Assembly: GCF_000278135.1 (NCBI RefSeq)
Contig: NZ_JH725024.1
Span: 270,934-334,933, forward strand
Length of the DNA: 64,000 nt
Direction of reading: 5' to 3'
Origin: Candidatus Bartonella washoeensis Sb944nv
Lineage (GTDB): Bacteria > Pseudomonadota > Alphaproteobacteria > Rhizobiales > Rhizobiaceae
Both the position numbers and the translations under genes were made by a program. Below the pieces are notes generated by a model that saw nothing but the letters and a program-made list of their open reading frames with translations, had not been told where the DNA came from and ran no database searches. Below, piece after piece: positions 49,902-58,893 of this stretch. Each line of letters begins with the position of its first letter. The first letter of the stretch is position 1.

Positions 49902-50656
49902 TTGAAATCAATCATCTCTCCAAATCTTATGGAGCTAGATTGATTATTGATAATTTATCTCTTCATCTTCCAAAAGGAGGAATTATTTCTCTCATTGGCC
50001 CCAATGGTTCTGGAAAATCAACTCTTTTAATGATGATAAGACGTCTTTTACCAAGTAATAAAGGCACAATTAACATCGACGGTTTTGATATTGATACAAT
50101 GCCCCACGATATTTTGGCACAAAAACTTTCAATCCTGCGTCAAGATAATCCTTTATCCTTTCGCCTAACCGTATACGATTTAGTCAGTTTTGGACGCTAT
50201 CCTTACTCTAAAGGTTGGTATAACAACGAAGATAAACAATATATTGACAGCGCACTCCGATATCTCGGTTTACAAGATTTAAAAAATCGCTTTTTAGATG
50301 AACTGTCTGGTGGACAGCGTCAAAGAGCTTTTATCGCGATGGTCATCTGTCAAGATACCGATTACCTTCTGTTAGACGAACCATTGAACAATCTTGACAT
50401 GAAACATTCCGTTTCCATGATGAAGCAATTACGTCGCACAGCAGATGAGCTCAAAAAAACCATTCTCATTGTCATGCATGATATCAATTTTGCATCATCC
50501 TATTCGGATATGATCGTTGCATTGAAAAATGGTAAAGCAGCTTATTGTGGAACACCACAAGAAATTATGCAACCAGAAATTCTTAAAGACATTTATGACA
50601 TAGACATTCAGATCCAAACAATCCATGGTGTACCAATCGCCCTTTATTATCAATGA
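49898..50656 (+). CDS. Iron-siderophore ABC transporter ATP-binding protein
   Basis: ATPase of the same importer, 252 residues. Walker A GPNGSGKST at about 34-42, Q-loop LSILRQDNPLSFRLTVYDLV, signature DELSGGQRQRAFIAM, Walker B YLLLDEPLNNLDM, H-loop LIVMHDINFAS. GAAGGGAA precedes the ATG and is inside the permease 2 coding region, so translation is coupled. The tRNA-Gln gene follows after 87 bases. Confidence 0.92.
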   Translation: MIEINHLSKSYGARLIIDNLSLHLPKGGIISLIGPNGSGKSTLLMMIRRLLPSNKGTINIDGFDIDTMPHDILAQKLSILRQDNPLSFRLTVYDLVSFGRYPYSKGWYNNEDKQYIDSALRYLGLQDLKNRFLDELSGGQRQRAFIAMVICQDTDYLLLDEPLNNLDMKHSVSMMKQLRRTADELKKTILIVMHDINFASSYSDMIVALKNGKAAYCGTPQEIMQPEILKDIYDIDIQIQTIHGVPIALYYQ

Positions 50657-50743
50657 GTTCCTCTTATTATGAAGAACAACTAAAATTCTTTTTTAAACTT
50701 GCGTGCTGTGCAAAATCTGCTAAAAGTGACGAAATCTGCTCAC

Positions 50744-50817
50744 TGGGGAATAGTTTAATGGTAGAACAGCGGACTCTGACTCCGTCAATCTTGGTTCGAA
50801 TCCAGGTTCCCCAGCCA
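50744..50817 (+). tRNA. tRNA-Gln(CTG)
   Basis: Complete cloverleaf with encoded CCA end. Acceptor stem TGGGGAA/TTCCCCA, D-arm GTTTAATGGTAGAAC, anticodon arm GCGGA-CTCTGAC-TCCGT with anticodon CTG, T-arm TTGGTTCGAATCCAG closely spaced. It stands 32 bases left of the first end motif of the Mu-like element. Confidence 0.95.
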
Positions 50818-50848
50818 ATCTCAGTGTAGCTGTAGCTTTGTAGCTTGC

Positions 50849-50885
50849 CACTAGGTTTTGTATATTTTGACAGCAGGTTTTGTAC
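50849..50885 (+). repeat. Left-edge motif of the Mu-like element
   Basis: CACTAGGTTTTGTA, then ATTTTGACA, then AGGTTTTGTAC: the core AGGTTTTGTA occurs twice here. The reverse complement of the right edge contains the same modules (see 60203-60330). Candidate transposase-binding sites. Confidence 0.5.
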
Positions 50886-50987
50886 CAATTTATTTTTTCT
50901 CAAAGAGTTTTAAAGGTGTTCTCAAAGGGTCTTCAAAGACCTTTCAAAGATCATTTAAAGCCCCTTTCATGAGTCTTTTTTCTTCTC

Positions 50988-52458
50988 CTATTTTTCCAGA
51001 TCACTAAAGCGTGTAAAGTCGGATTGAAATGCAAGGGAGACGATTCCTGTGGGACCATGGCGTTGTTTTGCTATAATAACCTCAGCTTTACCCTTGGCTT
51101 GCTCCATCGCCTCTTGCCATTTGCTATACTCAGGAGTGCCTTCTTTGGGTTCTTCATTTTTGAGATAATATTCTTCACGATAAACGAACAGAACAATGTC
51201 GGCATCTTGCTCGATTGAACCAGACTCACGTAAATCGGAGAGTTGTGGACGTTTATCGGTTCGGTTTTCAACTTGACGCGAAAGTTGTGACAGAGCAATG
51301 ATGGGAATATTGAGTTCTTTTGCCAGTGCTTTTAATCCGGTGGTAATAGCTGTAATTTCTTGAACGCGATTTTCTAATGAACGCTTTGAACCGCTTGTCA
51401 TGAGTTGGATATAATCGATAATCAAGACATCTAGACCATGTTGTCGTTTAAGACGCCTTGCACGGGCAGCCAATTGTGCAAGGGATACACCACCCGTTTG
51501 ATCAATATAAAGAGGGATTTTTTGTAAGGAACGCATTGCGTAAATGATGTTGGTAAATTGCTTTTCTGAGATATTACCACGACGCATATCAGAAGAAGAA
51601 ACCTTTATTTGTTCTGAGATAATACGAGTTGCAAGCTGTTCAGATGACATTTCAAGTGAGAAGAAACCTACAATGCCCCCTTCATTGGCTTGGCTGTTAT
51701 CATGACGCTTGCAAGCATTAGCAATATTAAAAGCAATATTGGTCGCCAGAGAGGTTTTCCCCATCCCAGGGCGACCAGCTATGATAATCAAATCGGATAG
51801 CTGTAGCCCCCCATTTTTTCATCAAGGGTTTTGATATGGGTAGCGATCCCAGAAAGCTGTGAGGTACGCTTTTTTGCAGCGCTTGCCATGTTAAGTGCTT
51901 TTGCAATGGCTGTATCAAAGTTTTCAAATCCACCTCCATATTTCCCTTTTTCGGCGAGCTCAAATAACTGATTTTCAATCGTTTCAATTTGTTGGGAAGG
52001 TGTAAGTTCTAGAGGCGCATCAAAAGCTGTATTGGCAACTTCATTGCCAAGATTAATCAAAGACCGGCGGATAAAAAGATCATAAATAACACGTCCATAA
52101 TCTTCAGCGTTAATAATAGTGACTGCCTCTGTGGCTAAGCGAACAACATACTGGTATACAGTAATATCTCCAATTTTTTCTTCCATTTGGATATAGGGCT
52201 TAAGTGTAATTGGGTTTGCAAGATGACCCTTTTGAATAATTTGTAAGACAATCTCAAAGATCTTTTGATGTAGAGTTTCAAAAAAATGCTCTGCTTTGAG
52301 AAAGTCTGAAACACGATCGAATCATCATTATTAATCAGGATTGCTCCAAGTAATGCCTGTTCAGCTTCAATATTATGGGAAAGTTGACGAAAAGAAGCAG
52401 GCAAATCACCCCTTTGATTTTCTGTTTCCCAGCATTCTACGAAGTTGACTTTTTCCAT
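50988..52458 (-). pseudogene. Replicative DNA helicase DnaB, broken by two frameshifts
   Basis: Hexameric replicative helicase, here about 490 codons in three pieces. The N-terminal domain (SHNIEAEQALLGAILINND) runs to a frameshift at about 52320. The second piece begins in effect at FDRVSDFLKAEHFFETLHQK and ends at DEKMGG near 51812. There a run of six G (minus strand) looks one base short, and restoring it gives MGGLQLSDLIIIAGRPGMGK. The third piece has Walker A AGRPGMGKTS, IGFFSLEMS-type SLEMSSEQLATRI, DVLIIDYIQLM and the end SDFTRFSDLEK. Probably a phage-derived second dnaB, not the chromosomal copy. The second break could be a sequencing error in the homopolymer. Confidence 0.82.
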
Positions 52459-53327
52459 GGCTCTTTTCCCTTGTCTGGTGCTTCTAGAGTGATTTCTGTG
52501 GTGTATCCGCTTTGTTTCTCATAGCGATGGGTGACGCTTTGGGCTTTCCATGGTCCATCGATTTCACTGCGGAACCCTTGAAGAAGCAGCGGTTGATCCG
52601 CCATGATTTCGGGGCGCCCTTCAAGGGACAAAGAGCCACTGCCCACAGCACGACACAGCCGGTCTGATTCTGAGGCGGCAGCAGCCAGTGCCTCTTCCTT
52701 ACAAGTGTAGCAACAACGCAGACGGCGTACGGGACCGGTAAAACCTGTCTGATGTTTGACTTGCCATTGTTGCCCTTGTGAACGATCAAAATAACAGGCT
52801 TCAATGGTGCCATATTGCGTACGCGGCTCAAAAGTAAATTCCCAGCTCGAACAGTCATGCTTATGGATTGCTAATGCCGATAAGTTCTCTCCACTTAAAA
52901 ATAAAAACTTATTGTCTTTGATGAAAAAACGTGCCTGCATGCGCTCAGCAAGGCGCGTTAAAAAATCAACAGCCGATTGATCCGTACGAATCACATAAGG
53001 GAGAGTTTGTTGAGTGAACTGGGGGCTTATCTTTGCTTGATAGCCATGGCGTTTGGCTAAGGTTTCCACAATCTCGCCAACAGTTTTACCATCAAAATGT
53101 TCACTTGTTTGTTCTTTGAGTTCTTTACGCATCGAGGCGCTTTTGCCACAAAGGCGCAAAAGTTCATGCCCTAAAATGTGGTTATAGCCCGCCAAGCGGC
53201 GCAAATAATCATTCAATTCTCGAACATCTTTCGCACTCAGAAAAACACCTTCTACTTCATGTTTTAACAAGGCAGAGCGCAAAGCAACCAAGCAATCTCT
53301 CACCATATAAGGGTTCCGTTCCATCAT
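52437..53327 (-). CDS. Fusion of a phage early gene to the C-terminal part of tail protein D
   Basis: From about residue 66 on this is the C-terminal two thirds of a P2 GpD-like late control/tail protein: KTVGEIVETLAKRHGYQAKI, SAVDFLTRLAERMQARFFI, and VKHQTGFTGPVRRLRCCYTC to SLEGRPEIMADQPLLLQGFR and YTTEITLEAP. The first 65 residues (MVRDCLVALRSALLKHEVEG, NDYLRRLAGYNHILGHELLR) are unlike GpD and look like an early gene of a Mu-like phage. The N-terminal tube domain of GpD is missing. A large deletion joining early and late regions explains this. The start overlaps the upstream gene by four bases. It is probably not functional as a tail protein. Confidence 0.7.
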   Translation of the reverse strand: MMERNPYMVRDCLVALRSALLKHEVEGVFLSAKDVRELNDYLRRLAGYNHILGHELLRLCGKSASMRKELKEQTSEHFDGKTVGEIVETLAKRHGYQAKISPQFTQQTLPYVIRTDQSAVDFLTRLAERMQARFFIKDNKFLFLSGENLSALAIHKHDCSSWEFTFEPRTQYGTIEACYFDRSQGQQWQVKHQTGFTGPVRRLRCCYTCKEEALAAAASESDRLCRAVGSGSLSLEGRPEIMADQPLLLQGFRSEIDGPWKAQSVTHRYEKQSGYTTEITLEAPDKGKEPWKKSTS

Positions 53328-53593
53328 TTTCCGCCTCCAAAATCCATATGAATAACTGTTCCTGTCTCATCCCTCTTCGAATGAGAAACTTTGCAACGTG
53401 GCAAAGCTTCCACAGCTTGGCCCTCCAAAATCGCCTCTGCTTCGCTTAAGCGGTGAATACTCAATTCCAATTCAAGCGATAACGCTAAATCCACACAGAG
53501 TTTAAGCTGTTCTCCAATCTCAAAACCGCGTTGATAATCGTCATAAAGACCAACAAGCGTATTGGATAATTCTTTGTCGCATAAAGGGATCAT
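53324..53593 (-). CDS. Hypothetical protein of the Mu-like early region
   Basis: 89 residues, soluble, acidic middle (LALSLELELSIHRLSEAEAI), no recognisable motif. It starts at the MuB stop with a four-base overlap and ends overlapping the next gene, so it belongs to the same tight transcription unit. Many Mu-like phages have small unknown genes after B. Confidence 0.6.
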   Translation of the reverse strand: MIPLCDKELSNTLVGLYDDYQRGFEIGEQLKLCVDLALSLELELSIHRLSEAEAILEGQAVEALPRCKVSHSKRDETGTVIHMDFGGGK

Positions 53594-54621
53594 GCCAATT
53601 CCTCCACGTCACGGTTTTTCCATGCCGCTTTGACATGTTTCAGTGTTACCTCACATCCATCCCCAAGCGCTGCCATGCGTGCCAACATCATGGTTTTGTC
53701 AATTTGCCGCAAAGCACCAGCCTTTAAGCCAATCCCTGTCAGAAACTTTATCGCACCAACATCTTCAATCCCCCAATCATGGATACGGGCGGCAATATCT
53801 TCACTATAGGGTTTGCGGCGTTTCAGGTGCATCGCCAAACGGCTTTTAATTTGCGCATAAGAGGGACCATTTTGACGATGAACCAAACGCCCAGAGATCT
53901 CATCATTTCCAACCAAAGCTAACCCTGTGCCATTAATATCAACAAAATGGCGCAACTGATTAATTGCTTCATCCGTTAAATTTTGCGCCTCATCAACAAT
54001 CAACAGCGTGCCTGAACCCACCCGCTCTAATTTTTTACCAATCGCACGCGTTAAGCGGGTGGGATTATATTCCACCACTTCCAATTCTGCCGCCATATCA
54101 TTCAAAATACCATGAACACTGCGCGTATGCGGGCTTGCTGTCACCAAATAAACATGCGGGCGCGTTGCACGATAATGGCGGCAGGTTTCCGTCTTGCCAC
54201 TACCTGCATCAAGCGTAATCATCACCATATCACCAGTACTTTGCGCCAGTGTTAAAGTGTCAATGATCTCACTGGCAATACGATTCCTCTGAAAGGCTGG
54301 CTTTTCAGGGATCTTCTCCAAAAACCCCGCCGTTTCTTTTAAAACCTCAACCCATTGTTGAACCTTCGCATTCTGCTTACCCAATTGCCCCGCATAACTG
54401 CCCGCATACCATTGCGAAAACGTCCCATCCGGCATCCCTATGCGCCGCGCCACCTCTGCTTTCGACCAATCATTCATTTGCCCCAAAGCTCTGACCGCAT
54501 CCACAAGCTCATTCCATAAAGCAATGTCATCACTGTTGCGGTTTTGTGCTGTTCCACTGGGCTGGATTTTAGGTCGCGCCCAAGTATTTTTATCGACCGT
54601 TGCATTTATCGCGTTTTTCAT
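53590..54621 (-). CDS. Mu B-like transposition protein (AAA+ ATPase)
   Basis: ATP-dependent target-DNA-binding protein that captures target DNA and activates the transposase. The N-terminal region has a helix-turn-helix (WSKAEVARRIGMPDGTFSQWYAG), as in Mu B. Walker A is unusual, LDAGSGKTET, still with the GxGKT core. Walker B is GTLLIVDEAQNL. Sensor-like ALVGNDEISGRLVHR and a C-terminal helical domain follow. At 343 residues it is slightly longer than Mu B (312). No break: the best preserved gene of the element besides the regulators. GAGGGAG precedes the ATG, and a hairpin lies about 52 bases upstream. Confidence 0.85.
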   Translation of the reverse strand: MKNAINATVDKNTWARPKIQPSGTAQNRNSDDIALWNELVDAVRALGQMNDWSKAEVARRIGMPDGTFSQWYAGSYAGQLGKQNAKVQQWVEVLKETAGFLEKIPEKPAFQRNRIASEIIDTLTLAQSTGDMVMITLDAGSGKTETCRHYRATRPHVYLVTASPHTRSVHGILNDMAAELEVVEYNPTRLTRAIGKKLERVGSGTLLIVDEAQNLTDEAINQLRHFVDINGTGLALVGNDEISGRLVHRQNGPSYAQIKSRLAMHLKRRKPYSEDIAARIHDWGIEDVGAIKFLTGIGLKAGALRQIDKTMMLARMAALGDGCEVTLKHVKAAWKNRDVEELA

Positions 54622-54673
54622 CTATAATCTCCCTCTCGTATTGATCTAGATTCTTATGGATTTTAGACTATTG

Positions 54674-54704
54674 AATGGGTAGGCTCCCACCTACCCATTT
54701 TTTG
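54674..54704. promoter_or_regulatory. Hairpin with TGGGAG loop upstream of the B gene
   Basis: Plus-strand AATGGGTAGG, loop CTCCCA, CCTACCCATT, then TTTT. Read on the minus strand the stem encloses TGGGAG and is preceded by an A-run, in the 5' region of the B gene. In plus orientation it has the form of a terminator. The same loop occurs in the hairpin at 59206-59232, with a different stem. Confidence 0.7.
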
Positions 54705-54948
54705 TCACTCTAAAGCCGTACGCGATACTCAACCGGCTTCCTTACAAATCTCCCCCCTGCTCCTTTTCACTCAAAGGGGAAACTTAAATCACTTGATACT
54801 CCTCACCCAATGAGGCAGAGACGCATAAAACTGGATTGTATTGATTTGAAAATTGAAATGGATAAGACTTCTCCCCCCTTTCTTTGTTCATTCTTCAACC
54901 CCGCACATGGACCTCAACCAGTTCCCTTAAATCCCCCCTCTCCTTTTC

Positions 54949-56921
54949 CTATTGCTTAGGAAACTTTATCACTTCACGCCCCTCATCAGACGCTGAAAGT
55001 TTTCTCAAAGCTTTGTGCAAATGATGGCTAAATTCTTCCTCCCCCAAAGCCTCATCATCAGCTTGCAAAGCTAAATTGCCCACATTGTTTGGAACCAATC
55101 TCGTAACCTTTGGCTTTATCGCAGCCTTGGATGTTAACTTTTCATCCTTTCGTTCAACTCGGGTATAAACATCTGCCAATTGATCAGGCGCAAGCTTTGC
55201 TGCTAGCTGTTTTTCTGCTTTAACAGCCTTCACATACTCTTTACGCAAACGCCCATTGAGACGTGCCGCCTGCTGGTCTAAAAACCCACATCAGAAAGGC
55301 ATGGTGCCAAACAAATCAACCGATTATGCAAATCATAAACCCGCAAATCCTGATGCAAATGATCCGGATCAAAGCGTACAATCACCTTTTGCCCCGCATA
55401 CTCATTCAATGCCCGCGCCCAATAACGATTGCCATAAAAATGAATCTCGCCCGTCCCCTTTTGCGCACGCAACGCTTCAGATGTTAAAAGCCATAAAGCC
55501 CGTTGTGCCGCCGTTGCTTGCCGAATAATCGTCCCCTCGGCTTGCAAGCTTTCTGCAAAGATCTCATCAAACTACGCCCCGCACAATTCAGCGCCTTGCG
55601 CCCTGTTTGCGCATTGTGCGCACAAATTTGCGCACCAACATGGGCTTTAAACTCTTCAAATCCTATGGCGCTTGCCATAATCTTCAGGCTTGGCATCCGG
55701 CTTATTGCCCGTATATGCCCCCGCACAAAAAGGATGTTTCGAAATCGCTTCTGCTAAATCACGCCATGCCCGCTCAATCGGTTTAGACTGTCCGCTATAA
55801 GGTGTGGTCCATTGCAATTGCACTCCCAAGCTCGTCAAAAGCCCCTGCGGATCATCCGGCTTAATTTTAAAACGAAAGCGGTTTTGCACTCCCCCAGAAA
55901 TCCACTTGCTGGTAAAGGCACGCCCATTATCCAAAGTCATTCGCTCCGGTATTCCATAAGCCTCCACCATATCCCCAATCACCAAACGCACGATTTCCCA
56001 AGTCTCGGCATCAGACAAGCGCCATGATAAAATCTTGCCCGAATAAAGATCTTGAATAGCTATCAAATAAAGCCGCACAGGCTTCTCCGCCCAAGGAACG
56101 CTCACAAAAACATCAAGCTTATGCCCATCCATATTCACCGCTTGCAAAGCATGCAGGTTTGAGCAATCACGCCGTTGTGCCGGATAAAGCTTTTTTGCCT
56201 TTTCTTCTCCCTCACGCGCCAAAACCACAACCGCTTTGGAAACTTGCGCATTAAAACGACGCCGCAAAGCCCGCTCTGAAGGAATTGGCTCCCAACCCCG
56301 TTCTTGTGCAACCGCTAGCATCCGCCGATAACACGCCGAAAAAGCAGGGTGAGAGGGGCGCAAATAATCCGAACAAAAAACCTCCCATGCCCCCTCATGA
56401 CACGGCGCAAATTGCGAAACATTCTCCTCACCATAGGAAGGCGCTAAGGCTGCCAACCAATCAGGGCGCTCATATCCTTCAACCATCTGCCGCCAATTAA
56501 ACAGCGACATCCGGCTCACACCAAATTGCACCGCAGTGCTTGTTGCCGCATCATGCACGCCTAGACCGCCATGGATCAAATCATTCATAAAACAAAGTGC
56601 CTTCAAACGCTCTTCACAACGCCTTTTATGCGCCTTTGAAAGCCCCTCATAACGCACCCAAATGCTTGTCTTTTGCTCCCCTTGCGTTTGTTTTGCATCA
56701 ACACCCACTCCATATCGCACCAACAATGCCGCCTTTGCCCCCTCCGGCAATAACGAGATGTGATACTCCCAAACCGGCTTGGTTTTGCCTAATGTTTGGC
56801 GAAACAATTGTGTATTCAAACGCCATTTCTTAAGCGCAAGATTGTTGAGACCGATCTTTGTTTTCGGCAACCCTGGCAAAGCTGCCTCAGCCAATTCAGC
56901 AATACTAAACCATTCCTTCAT
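54949..56921 (-). pseudogene. Mu A-like transposase, broken by three frameshifts
   Basis: DDE transposase of the Mu A type, about 657 codons in all. Piece one (55656-56921, 421 codons) has the N-terminal Mu DNA-binding winged helix (MKEWFSIAELAEAALPGLPK) and the rve catalytic domain with Asp in VNMDGHKLDVF, Asp in TLDNGRAFTS and Glu in KPIERAWRDL. After a frameshift near 55685 the frame continues GFEEFKAHVGAQICAHNA, after another near 55574 it gives DEIFAESLQAEGTIIRQAT and the Mu-C beta barrel (HFYGNRYWARALNEYAG), and after a third near 55260 RLRKEYVKAVKAEKQ to the end. The full catalytic triad is kept, but the broken C-terminal half should abolish transposition. Confidence 0.87.
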
Positions 56922-57376
56922 GGCTGCCCCCTTTTAATGCGAACCGGCGTTGCGCGCATGGCTTTCAATCGCGCCGCAATCTCCCGCTGTTCCTGCTGAA
57001 GCCTGGCAATCTCTGCTAACCGCGCCTCATCCCCTTGCAACAACAACAATCCATCTTCACTCACCACCTCATCCCAGAGCCAAAATGCCTCTGTCGCCCG
57101 CACAAATGCCTTAAACCGCGGCAGGGAAATATCCACCTGCTTACTTTCCGCAACATAAGCATCCAAACTTGCCTTGCTTAAACACCCAATCCCTAAATAA
57201 TGCGCCATACGCTCCGCAATCACACTGCGCTCAACCCGGCATTCACGCAAAGCCTTAGCCATGGCACGCTTCATGCGTGAGCGAAACCGAACCAAATCAA
57301 TCTGCGCAACCGGTTCACGGCAGGGAAAAACCGGCTTTTGGAAAAAATCAAGCTGCCCGCAACCATGCCTCTTCAT
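56918..57376 (-). CDS. Hypothetical protein preceding Mu-like transposase
   Basis: About 152 residues from the ATG at 57376, which overlaps the end of the ParB-like gene. The frame is open further to 57451, inside that gene. Content is helical, with RMKRAMAKALRECRVERSVIAERMAHYLG suggesting a small helix-turn-helix or coiled region and a C-terminal ARLAEIARLQQEQREIAARL coiled coil. It overlaps the transposase start by four bases. Proteins in this place are common in Mu-like phages of Rhizobiales. Function unknown. Confidence 0.68.
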   Translation of the reverse strand: MKRHGCGQLDFFQKPVFPCREPVAQIDLVRFRSRMKRAMAKALRECRVERSVIAERMAHYLGIGCLSKASLDAYVAESKQVDISLPRFKAFVRATEAFWLWDEVVSEDGLLLLQGDEARLAEIARLQQEQREIAARLKAMRATPVRIKRGQP

Positions 57377-58301
57377 GACACCACCTCCACCGGTTGCTTT
57401 TCCAAATACGCACAAAACCGCTCCCGCGTTTGCACATCTGCCCTCTGCCACACCCCTAATAACTGCGCAAAAATCCGTTCCTGTTCATTGATTTGCGGTG
57501 GCGTATTAATCCCATTGACCAAATCAACAGCCCGCCGTAAATCCCCCTCAACCTGTTGCAAAGCAACCGCCACCCGCCGTTGCGCAACCGGCTCCATCTT
57601 CGCCAACTTTAACAATTGCGCTTGATTGTCCGCCAATGCCGTCCCACGCAAAACCGCCCGCAACTCCGGCTGTAAATGCTGGGCAATGCGGTTGAGGAGT
57701 TTCACTGACTCCTTAGACAAACCAATCCTATCGGCAACATGTGTGGCAAAGGGTAAACTTTACCCTTTGCCACTTTGTCCCCTTCACACGCGATTTCATT
57801 GTGATCTGAAGTTGCATTGCTGTCCCTTTGAGCAATAGGGTCAACTTGACCCAATTGCTCACAATGTGCATCACCACCGATCAAAGGGTAAAGTTTACCC
57901 TTTGATTTTCTGTCGCCACCAACCTTAATTTCCCCATACTTCTTTTCCCACAATTCGCGATAAGTCTGGACAAACAAGGCACGGTCAATCACTGACAATT
58001 CATTGCGAAACAGATTTTCCGCCACTTCTAAAAGCGCGGCATTATCCTTATCAGCTTGCACAACAACGGCATCAATATAGCTATAGCCCAAAAGCTCAGC
58101 AGCACGCAGCCGGTGAGCACCAGCTATAAGTGTGTAATTGCCCTCTTTAGCATTGGGAGTATGGCGCACGGTAATCGGATTCATCAATCCCTCCCGCGCC
58201 ATCGATTGCGCAAGTGCCTTGGCATGTTCATCATCCACAGGACGAATGCGCTCCGGCACAACAATCACATCAAGAGCAAGCTTTTGAAACTGTGCCATCA
58301 C
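57373..58301 (-). pseudogene. ParB/RepB nuclease-domain protein, frameshifted, with palindromic insert
   Basis: The first frame (57702-58301) has a ParB N-terminal domain: VVPERIRPVDDEHAKALAQS, then NYTLIAGAHRLRAAELLGY, then LSVIDRALFVQTYRELWEKK. After GGDRKSKGKLYPL it runs through an unusual stretch with two more copies of a [KL]G[KQ][VL][YD]P[LI] motif and ends out of frame (PHMLPIGLVCLRSQ). A shift of one base near 57730 restores HVADRIGLSKESVKLL, the expected helix-turn-helix, joining the downstream frame (57373-57720, KLLNRIAQHLQPELRAVLRG, LADNQAQLLKLAKMEPV) into one protein of about 308 residues. Such phage ParB-like proteins are thought to act in regulation or segregation. Their role in this element is unknown. 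Confidence 0.75.
57743..57906. repeat. Three long palindromes of one architecture in the ParB-like gene
   Basis: Palindrome 1 (57743-57773): arms GTGGCAAAGGGTAAA and its exact complement around a single C. Palindrome 2 (57830-57860): arms GAGCAATAGGGTCAA, one mismatch, centre C. Palindrome 3 (57880-57906): arms ATCAAAGGGTAAA, perfect, centre G. All share GGGT[A/C]AA at the centre side, while the outer bases differ but remain complementary. Centres are 87 and 48 bases apart, both multiples of three, so each encodes the same short peptide phase. Confidence 0.92.
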
Positions 58302-58696
58302 GCCGCCGCCTTTCTGATCTCTTTAAAAAACAAATCCATCGCACGCCCTGCCCATTTTTGGTAAGCTTTGGCAAAAACAGGTTCCATTAACCGCCGGTTA
58401 ATCACCTGCAGAGACAGAGAAATAGAAGTCCGCTGCCGTGCTTGTATGGCAACAATACGCCGCCGTGGCACCTCAAACTGATAATGCAAAATATGAATAA
58501 CAATCTGCCGTGCTAACGCCGCATCAAATAAGCCACGCGGAGGGTCAATAATATACCGGATTGGCAGATGCTTAAATCCACCACTCACGGCTTTTAAAGA
58601 ACAGGAAAGCATCACCTGTAAACGTTCAACTTCTGAATAAGGATTAACGATATCGCTTCTGACATCTGGGGTCCATAAATTACAAGCAGCAACCAT
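58298..58696 (-). CDS. Small phage protein with DnaA domain IV-like helix-turn-helix
   Basis: 132 residues. The second half (FDAALARQIVIHILHYQFEVPRRRIVAIQ, RQRTSISLSLQVINRRL) resembles the DnaA C-terminal DNA-binding domain, where an RQIAxYL-type helix precedes a xRDHTSVxHAxRxIE-type helix. The likeness is partial and from memory of the family. Start and stop overlap the neighbours by four bases, fitting one early operon. It could be a regulator or replication accessory. Confidence in a coding gene is good, in the fold moderate. Confidence 0.6.
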   Translation of the reverse strand: MVAACNLWTPDVRSDIVNPYSEVERLQVMLSCSLKAVSGGFKHLPIRYIIDPPRGLFDAALARQIVIHILHYQFEVPRRRIVAIQARQRTSISLSLQVINRRLMEPVFAKAYQKWAGRAMDLFFKEIRKAAA

Positions 58697-58893
58697 AACG
58701 CCCCCCTATAAAAACAATATGACCACCCCCTAATCGCCAAAACCAATCCATCCAAACGGCTGCCTGACGACACAACTCTATGCAATTTATCTTGCCCATT
58801 TCGTATTGATCTTTAGACATTGATAAACCTTTTTATCTTATGGTATTTAAATTCATGGCAAATGCGCAAAAACGCAAAGCCGTGTAACGAAGT

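Noticed and set aside
50667-50903. Minus-strand frame of 78 codons over the tRNA
   Set aside because: It runs through tRNA-Gln in antisense and has no ribosome binding site or motif.
51788-52458. Two separate small genes instead of dnaB pieces
   Set aside because: Their products join into a normal DnaB N-terminal half once the frameshifts are repaired.
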